36,164 nucleotides of DNA. Source: Candidatus Melainabacteria bacterium (GTDB lineage: Bacteria; Cyanobacteriota; Vampirovibrionia; Obscuribacterales; Obscuribacteraceae). Numbering within the stretch: the first letter of the stretch is position 1; the number at the start of each line of letters is the position of its first letter. Made by a program: the position numbers and the translations under genes. Shown here piece after piece: positions 32,154 to 36,164 of the stretch. The DNA is taken from positions 1-36,164 of the forward strand of contig JACRFZ010000057.1 in NCBI GenBank assembly GCA_016212515.1. Direction: 5' to 3'. The notes beneath the pieces are model-generated. The model saw nothing but the letters and a program-made list of their open reading frames with translations. It was not told the DNA's origin and did no database searches.

Positions 32154-32840
32154 ATGTCATGCGAAAGAAACCAGAAGTGTTTTCAACCCCAACAAGATCC
32201 TCTCGCCGCTGAAGGCAGAGCCCTGGCTGAACTGCTCGACAACAGACAACCTGAGCAAGTAGCTAACTACCTGAGACAAGACTCCTACAATATGTCTCCC
32301 GGCGCTTTCAATAAAGTCTTAAACGAAGCTCGCCGCAACGATAGAAAAGGCGTCGGCGCCGACCTCTACATCGACAATGACGGACTGGTGGTAATCGACA
32401 CCAGAAACAGAAACGGCGATCAACTGGTGGTGGCCACCCGTGAATACGATCAGAGAATGGGACGTGTCCCCCAACAACATGACGACAGACAGGTAGACCG
32501 TCGCGGACAGCCCATCTACAGACCAGTCGATCCCAGAGATCAACAAGGTCAGCGTAGAGACGCCGTCACCGATACGGTTGTAGACGGTGTAGTGGGTGCG
32601 GCAGTTGGTGCCGCCATCCATGGTAGAAAAGGTGCTCTGGCTGGCGGAGCTGGTGCCGTGGCAGGCAAAATGGTAGACCAGGTGGGCGGACCTAATAACC
32701 GCGATCAGGTCACCGACACCGTAGTCAAAGGTGTAGTGGGTGCGGCAGTCGGTGCCGCCATCGACGGCAAGGAAGGTGCCAAGGCCGGTGCTGCCGGTGT
32801 CCTCGTCGGCAAAGGTCTGGACTGGCTGCGCAACAAATAG
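32154..32840 (+). CDS. Glycine-zipper protein with duplicated 48-residue hydrophobic repeat
   Basis: I place the start at the ATG at 32154 (228 residues), where AGGAG lies about ten bases upstream; a frame opening at the TTG at 32055 would add 33 residues without a ribosome site. The N-terminal half is polar, with helices rich in Gln, Asn and Arg. The C-terminal half has two copies of a 48-residue unit (VTDTVV-GVVGAAVGAAI-G-KGA-AG) with GxxxG/AxxxG spacing typical of glycine-zipper membrane or amyloid-forming segments. There is no signal peptide, so membrane insertion, if any, must use these segments. A strong terminator follows. Function is unknown; related glycine-zipper proteins occur in envelopes and phage-like toxins. 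Confidence 0.75.
   Translation: MSCERNQKCFQPQQDPLAAEGRALAELLDNRQPEQVANYLRQDSYNMSPGAFNKVLNEARRNDRKGVGADLYIDNDGLVVIDTRNRNGDQLVVATREYDQRMGRVPQQHDDRQVDRRGQPIYRPVDPRDQQGQRRDAVTDTVVDGVVGAAVGAAIHGRKGALAGGAGAVAGKMVDQVGGPNNRDQVTDTVVKGVVGAAVGAAIDGKEGAKAGAAGVLVGKGLDWLRNK
32565..32840 (+). repeat. Two tandem 144-bp coding repeats
   Basis: The unit starting GTCACCGA at 32565 recurs at 32709, exactly 144 bp later, with the stretch GGTGTAGTGGGTGCGGCAGT conserved in both. The two copies encode the paired glycine-zipper segments. The second copy ends at the stop codon. Confidence 0.8.
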
Positions 32841-32917
32841 AAGCGCGACGGTTCACGGCTCGCAGGCATCCTCTCCTAGTGCAGCGGTAGTTTCACTCAG
32901 ACTGGCAAAGCAAAAGG

Positions 32918-32963
32918 CCCCTTGTTCCATGCTCACGAGAGCATGAAGCAAGGGGTTCTTTTT
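32918..32963 (+). terminator. Strong rho-independent terminator of the glycine-zipper gene
   Basis: CCCCTTG (32918-32924) pairs with CAAGGGG (32949-32955), and inside it CATGCTC pairs with GAGCATG around an ACGA loop; TTCTTTTT follows. The structure ends 10 bases before the stop of the convergent gene at 32973, and the opposite strand also reads into CCTTTTG, so it may work in both directions. Confidence 0.85.
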
Positions 32964-32972
32964 CCATCGATT

Positions 32973-33644
32973 TCAAAACGGCGCCAGCGCAAAGCCCAGT
33001 TCTCCTTCATGGAAGACCTCGTAAACCCAGTCAGCTTGCGGACCTATCACGAGCATGTCGCCACCCCAGAAACTTTCATAGCCAAAAGCCAGAAGTGCCT
33101 GCAGCTTGAGTTCGATGGCCGGCTCCGGCTCTCCCCAGGTAAAGTAGACCGTAGATTCGAGCAGATCATATTGCGCTGCTCTATCAGCAAGAACCCTGAT
33201 GGCGTCTCCATGCGCCTCTTCGTAGACAACGCGGCTAGCCGGCAGAGCATCGAAATCGACAAATTTGTAGCTGCTCATAGGGAAGCGCCTACGAAAATCC
33301 TCCACAACCGGCTCTTCCCCAAAGGGAGGGACCAACCGATAGGACACCGAAGCCTGATCAAGGGCTTGCACAAGTGGCTCTAGCTGGCTGTTGAGAGGAC
33401 GGTAGCGATTGATGGCATTGATGGCAGCAAGAACCTTGACCCGTCGGCTCGTATCCAGAGCAGGAAAATCCGAAGCCAGAATTACACGCCGAACCGGCTC
33501 CAGAACAGCCTTCAAGGCCTGAAGTCGCTCGCTGCCGTTGAGCGGCGCGAAACAAGAGGCCAGGGACGCCGACTCTTCCACGCCTGCCCGAAGCAGAATC
33601 GGCACCAGTTCCTGCATGATCTTGTAAGCTTGAGCGAGATTCAC
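32973..33644 (-). CDS. Conserved-looking protein of unknown function
   Basis: I do not recognise this protein. I choose the GTG at 33644 (223 residues) because GAGGAG lies six bases upstream; a TTG at 33728 would give 251 residues but would overlap the glycosyltransferase gene by 29 bp. The chain looks soluble: an N-terminal helical part (VNLAQAYKIMQELVPILLRAG), a middle segment with SYRLVPPFGEEPVVEDF, and a mixed alpha/beta C-terminal part with FTWGEPEPAIEL and WGGDMLVIGP. No signal peptide, membrane span or metal motif is evident. It lies 55 bp after the membrane glycosyltransferase stop and is probably co-transcribed with it. Codon use resembles the neighbours. Confidence 0.65.
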   Translation of the reverse strand: MNLAQAYKIMQELVPILLRAGVEESASLASCFAPLNGSERLQALKAVLEPVRRVILASDFPALDTSRRVKVLAAINAINRYRPLNSQLEPLVQALDQASVSYRLVPPFGEEPVVEDFRRRFPMSSYKFVDFDALPASRVVYEEAHGDAIRVLADRAAQYDLLESTVYFTWGEPEPAIELKLQALLAFGYESFWGGDMLVIGPQADWVYEVFHEGELGFALAPF

Positions 33645-33650
33645 AACCGG

Positions 33651-33656
33651 CTCCTC
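33651..33656 (-). promoter_or_regulatory. Shine-Dalgarno site that decides the GTG start at 33644
   Basis: On the minus strand GAGGAG lies six bases before the GTG. No similar site precedes the alternative TTG at 33728. Confidence 0.55.
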
Positions 33657-33699
33657 TTCTTTACCCACAGCAAGCCGGGAACTATCCGGCTCACTGATA

Positions 33700-35547
33700 C
33701 TAGGGCTTCTCCACTTGCTTAAGAGCAAACACCTTATGTTCAGACATGGTCAGTAGTGAGAAATAGGACTGACTGAAGAGCAAATCATAATCGGGAATAG
33801 TGGAAAAGCTAACGATGTACTTCTCGCCCCGAATAGGCCACCAGCGCCAGGTGTCGCGCGGCGGGGCGCCGCGATAGTGGCTGGCATAAATATCCAGCCC
33901 GCGCACAATATTATATTCGGCGCCACCGTCTATTTCTTTGTAGCTTATACCGCTCTCTTCAAGCCGATTCAGACAAAGCCAGCGGGCGCGATTGGAAGCC
34001 ATGTAATCTTGCCCGGCGAAAAGTGAATAGGTCAGATAAAGCAAAAGTGCCAACCAGGGCAAAGGCTGGTTCAATCTCACTTTCACCAGGGACAGGGCAT
34101 AGCCCAACACCATCAATGCCGGTACCAGACCAATCAAGTAATACCTGTCGGTGCAGCGCACCAATGTTTCCACCGATAGAAAACCCAGAGCCGCAAGAAA
34201 AGAAAGGAGGATGACCAGCCTCAAGGCTGTTTGTCCGCCGCCGCTGCGGCTCGACCTCACAAAGGAAGCCGGACCCTGGCGCAACCGTCTCAGGGACAAC
34301 CAGGCAAGTGCCAGAAAACAAGCCAGTAGATGCCAGGCACAAAGATAAGAGAGGGCCGTAAGAAAGTTTTTGTGCCCGCGCCGCAAACCGGCAATGGCGA
34401 TACCCATAAGGCCCTGGGCACCCACCGAAGTGACGCGCCAGACGTTTTCGCAAAAGGGCATCAGCCGGTGTCTTTGAAAAACAGTAATAAGAGCGGACGC
34501 TGCCGTAATGAGAAAGGAAGCGAGAAGAACAATGCCGGCCCCGCCGGACCATTGGCGTCGGTTCTTGCCCAGCACCACCGGTAGTGCAGACCAGGCGAAC
34601 AGAACCGGCAAGGAGAAAATGCCCAGATATGAAAGCACGTCGCCACAGGCAGCCAGAAAGAGAGGCCAGGACTGCCCCGGCTCCTGCCAGAGAGATTGCA
34701 AGAACTGGCGATGGGCAGTTCTTGCCAGACCATAGTGATTGGCGATGGACTGTCCGGCTGCTTCCCTACCCATGAGCCAATTATCAACTGAGAAAGCAGA
34801 CAGAAGCGGCAATACTAGAAACAGCAGCGACAAGAGCAGTGCGCTACTGTCCAACAAGGCCGGTGCCTCGGCGGCAGAAGCAAAAGACCCCTTCTGCCGT
34901 GGCTTCCAGTTAACCAGAAAGAGTGCCGGCGCACAAAGTGCAAAAATCACCGCCGACTGCCGAATGGAAATGGCGGCCAAGAGAGTCAACATGGAGGCAA
35001 GCACCAATAATCTGGAACCCTGCCTGATAGAAAGAACCAGCAAGACAAAGAAGGCGCAGACGAGGGCCAGTGCCGTGCTGTCGCTCATGAAGCCGAATGC
35101 GAGATTTATCATAATCGGATTACCGGCGTACAAAAGTGACAAGAATAGCGCTTCCCGAATACGCAAGCGGCAATATCGCAAGGTCAGGTAAAAGGCCCAG
35201 GCGCCCAGAAGCGAGACTATAAGCGATGACCAGCGCAAGTTCTCATAAGAGAAGCCTGCCAACTGACAGAAGAGCGCCCCCCAGAGAATGTGCAAGAAAC
35301 CGGCGGCACAGACAGTGGGCATCACAAACTTGCCGGTTTGCAAAAAGGTTCGCACCGCCTCACCATAAGACCAATCATCATTGAGCGGGAAATCACCGGC
35401 AGGAGAGATCACCGCCACAGCGAGCGCGAAAAATGCAGCAATCACAAGTAGGGGCATGCTTTTCCGCCAGGTCCCAACCGCTCCCTTCTGACTACAGGCG
35501 GCAGCGCCCGGCAGGGCTTCTTCAGGAGATGGCAAGGAGGCGGGCAA
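33700..35547 (-). CDS. GT-C membrane glycosyltransferase, family 39 (PMT/ArnT)-like
   Basis: The 615-residue protein is a polytopic membrane protein with about ten to twelve hydrophobic spans. After the first span comes FPLNDDWSYGEA with the Asp57-Asp58 pair, matching the catalytic DD/DE motif in the first outer loop of GT-C glycosyltransferases of the PMT/ArnT type, which take sugars from polyprenyl phosphate on the outer face of the inner membrane. The closing soluble part (about 515-615) is short. The acceptor (lipid, protein or polysaccharide) is unknown. It starts with TTG preceded by AGGAAAG; an internal ATG at residue 31 sits just before the first span and is an alternative. A possible promoter lies at 35601-35630. 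The unknown gene at 32973 follows it. Confidence 0.82.
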   Translation of the reverse strand: MPASLPSPEEALPGAAACSQKGAVGTWRKSMPLLVIAAFFALAVAVISPAGDFPLNDDWSYGEAVRTFLQTGKFVMPTVCAAGFLHILWGALFCQLAGFSYENLRWSSLIVSLLGAWAFYLTLRYCRLRIREALFLSLLYAGNPIMINLAFGFMSDSTALALVCAFFVLLVLSIRQGSRLLVLASMLTLLAAISIRQSAVIFALCAPALFLVNWKPRQKGSFASAAEAPALLDSSALLLSLLFLVLPLLSAFSVDNWLMGREAAGQSIANHYGLARTAHRQFLQSLWQEPGQSWPLFLAACGDVLSYLGIFSLPVLFAWSALPVVLGKNRRQWSGGAGIVLLASFLITAASALITVFQRHRLMPFCENVWRVTSVGAQGLMGIAIAGLRRGHKNFLTALSYLCAWHLLACFLALAWLSLRRLRQGPASFVRSSRSGGGQTALRLVILLSFLAALGFLSVETLVRCTDRYYLIGLVPALMVLGYALSLVKVRLNQPLPWLALLLYLTYSLFAGQDYMASNRARWLCLNRLEESGISYKEIDGGAEYNIVRGLDIYASHYRGAPPRDTWRWWPIRGEKYIVSFSTIPDYDLLFSQSYFSLLTMSEHKVFALKQVEKP

Positions 35548-35600
35548 GGATCTTTCCTGGCGTTGGAACGCGGAGATTAAAGAGCAAATCTGAAACCGCT

Positions 35601-35630
35601 ATTCTAGGCATGGCAAAGCTGTTACTGCAA
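35601..35630 (-). promoter_or_regulatory. Weak candidate promoter for the glycosyltransferase gene
   Basis: On the minus strand TTGCAG (35630-35625) and TAGAAT (35606-35601) are 18 bases apart. The -10 is a 5/6 match and the -35 only 3/6. The TTG start lies about 50 bases downstream. Confidence 0.3.
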
Positions 35631-35688
35631 CTACCGGCAAACAGAAGAAAACTCCAGATAAAAGGTTTTCATGTCAAAACCGCCTAAC

Positions 35689-35717
35689 AAAAAGCGGTAC
35701 CAAATACAGTACCGCTT
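35689..35717 (-). terminator. Rho-independent terminator of the zinc-ribbon gene
   Basis: AAGCGGTAC (35692-35700) pairs perfectly over nine bases with GTACCGCTT (35709-35717) around an eight-base loop. On the minus strand the stem is followed directly by a short T-run (35693-35689). It lies 27 bp beyond the stop of the minus-strand zinc-ribbon gene. Confidence 0.85.
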
Positions 35718-35743
35718 ACGGCTGCCGAACACAGGTTCGAAAG

Positions 35744-35953
35744 TTAGCCGAGCGCGTGTTTCTCTTGCTGCTCTTTAGACTTGGCTGAGTTCGTGAAACC
35801 AAACAACTTGCTGAAGACTCGCGCTTTGTTATCGGCGCCCTTAGAGGCATCGGAAGCAGGAGCGACAGAGGGAATTTTGAAGCCGCAAGTCTGGCAAATA
35901 TGTTTATTTGCCGGCATCTTAAATTGACATCTTGGGCAGAGCAAATATTGCAT
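35744..35953 (-). CDS. Small zinc-ribbon protein
   Basis: The 69-residue protein has the start MQYLLCPRC at 35953, supported by GAGAGGG just upstream; a longer frame to 35986 has no such site. Two CxxC pairs, CPRC and CQTC, 12 residues apart (PANKHI between) form a zinc-ribbon knuckle at residues 6-24. The rest is a flexible Ala/Ser/Lys-rich tail without a membrane span. Such short zinc ribbons often bind nucleic acid or protein, but no specific family can be named. It is flanked by its own candidate promoter and a strong terminator, so it is a monocistronic unit. Confidence 0.75.
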   Translation of the reverse strand: MQYLLCPRCQFKMPANKHICQTCGFKIPSVAPASDASKGADNKARVFSKLFGFTNSAKSKEQQEKHALG

Positions 35954-35976
35954 AGATCCCTCTCTTTCTAATTCGC

Positions 35977-35985
35977 AGTATAACA
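35977..35985 (-). promoter_or_regulatory. Candidate extended -10 promoter of the zinc-ribbon gene
   Basis: On the minus strand TGTTATACT gives a TGn extension and TATACT (5/6 to consensus). No -35 is evident. The leader to the ATG at 35953 would be under 20 bases but still contains GAGAGGG. Confidence 0.4.
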
Positions 35986-36164
35986 CAGGAAATCAAGTGC
36001 GGACGCCAGTCTACGACACCGTGAAGGATTTACCCAACTTTTTACCTGCTTCTTACTTTCCATCCAAAAGTCTCCTTGAAACCCCGGCGCAAGCACCTGG
36101 AACTTGCCGCTCATTGTGAAAACCGGCACCGGTCAAAAATTAGGCTCAAATTGACGACAAAACA

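Noticed and set aside
35987..36164. Gene at the right edge
   Set aside because: No frame with a start and ribosome site; nothing recognisable before the window ends.

Overview
The window reads as a chromosomal stretch of a diderm (Gram-negative-type) bacterium of moderate G+C. It has a lipobox lipoprotein, a Slt70-type lytic transglycosylase, a giant filamentous-haemagglutinin-like surface protein, a periplasm-directed small heat-shock protein and three eukaryotic-type Ser/Thr kinases. That mixture of many Hanks kinases and huge repeat adhesins would fit a non-photosynthetic cyanobacterial relative (Melainabacteria/Obscuribacterales-like), but this is an inference from gene style only; there is no marker gene. 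I see no rRNA, tRNA, CRISPR array, transposase or phage gene.

Layout. 1-5.1 kb: a 2H phosphoesterase (-), then on + a Gly/Pro-rich lipoprotein, a kinase-TM-leucine-rich-repeat receptor, a membrane-anchored L7/L12-C-terminal-domain-like protein and a GlcG/HbpS-family protein. 5.15-15.3 kb: one 3383-residue secreted adhesin (-), built from nested repeats (about 190-residue modules arranged in a 576-residue super-repeat). 15.3-15.54 kb: a divergent control region with a candidate promoter whose spacer is a hairpin. 15.54-24.6 kb (+): five tightly packed genes, namely an AsnB-type amidotransferase, a SAM methyltransferase, a stand-alone NRPS-like A-T-R protein (adenylation, carrier, terminal reductase), and two paralogous membrane kinases. 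24.6-28.8 kb: a cysteine desulfurase-like PLP enzyme (-), a lytic transglycosylase (+) and a leucine-rich-repeat-variant protein (-). 29.3-32.8 kb: an exported sHsp (+), a receiver-HPt protein with a degenerate receiver (-), a secreted metzincin-like protein with a degraded zinc motif (+) and a glycine-zipper protein (+). 32.9-36.2 kb (-): a protein of unknown function, a GT-C/family-39-type membrane glycosyltransferase and a small zinc-ribbon protein.

How they may work together. The most system-like unit is asnB-methyltransferase-A-T-R. The first three genes overlap by 4 bp each, which suggests co-translation and a small modified amino-aldehyde or amino-alcohol product, and the two kinases follow in the same direction. 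A second theme is signalling proteins with altered catalytic residues: HRDxTPxN kinases, one also with DFN for DFG; a receiver with Asn for the phospho-Asp; and a matrixin-like protein lacking the catalytic Glu and two zinc ligands. Several genes start with TTG or GTG, supported in some cases by well-placed Shine-Dalgarno sequences. All domain calls are from reading motifs by eye; no database search was run.
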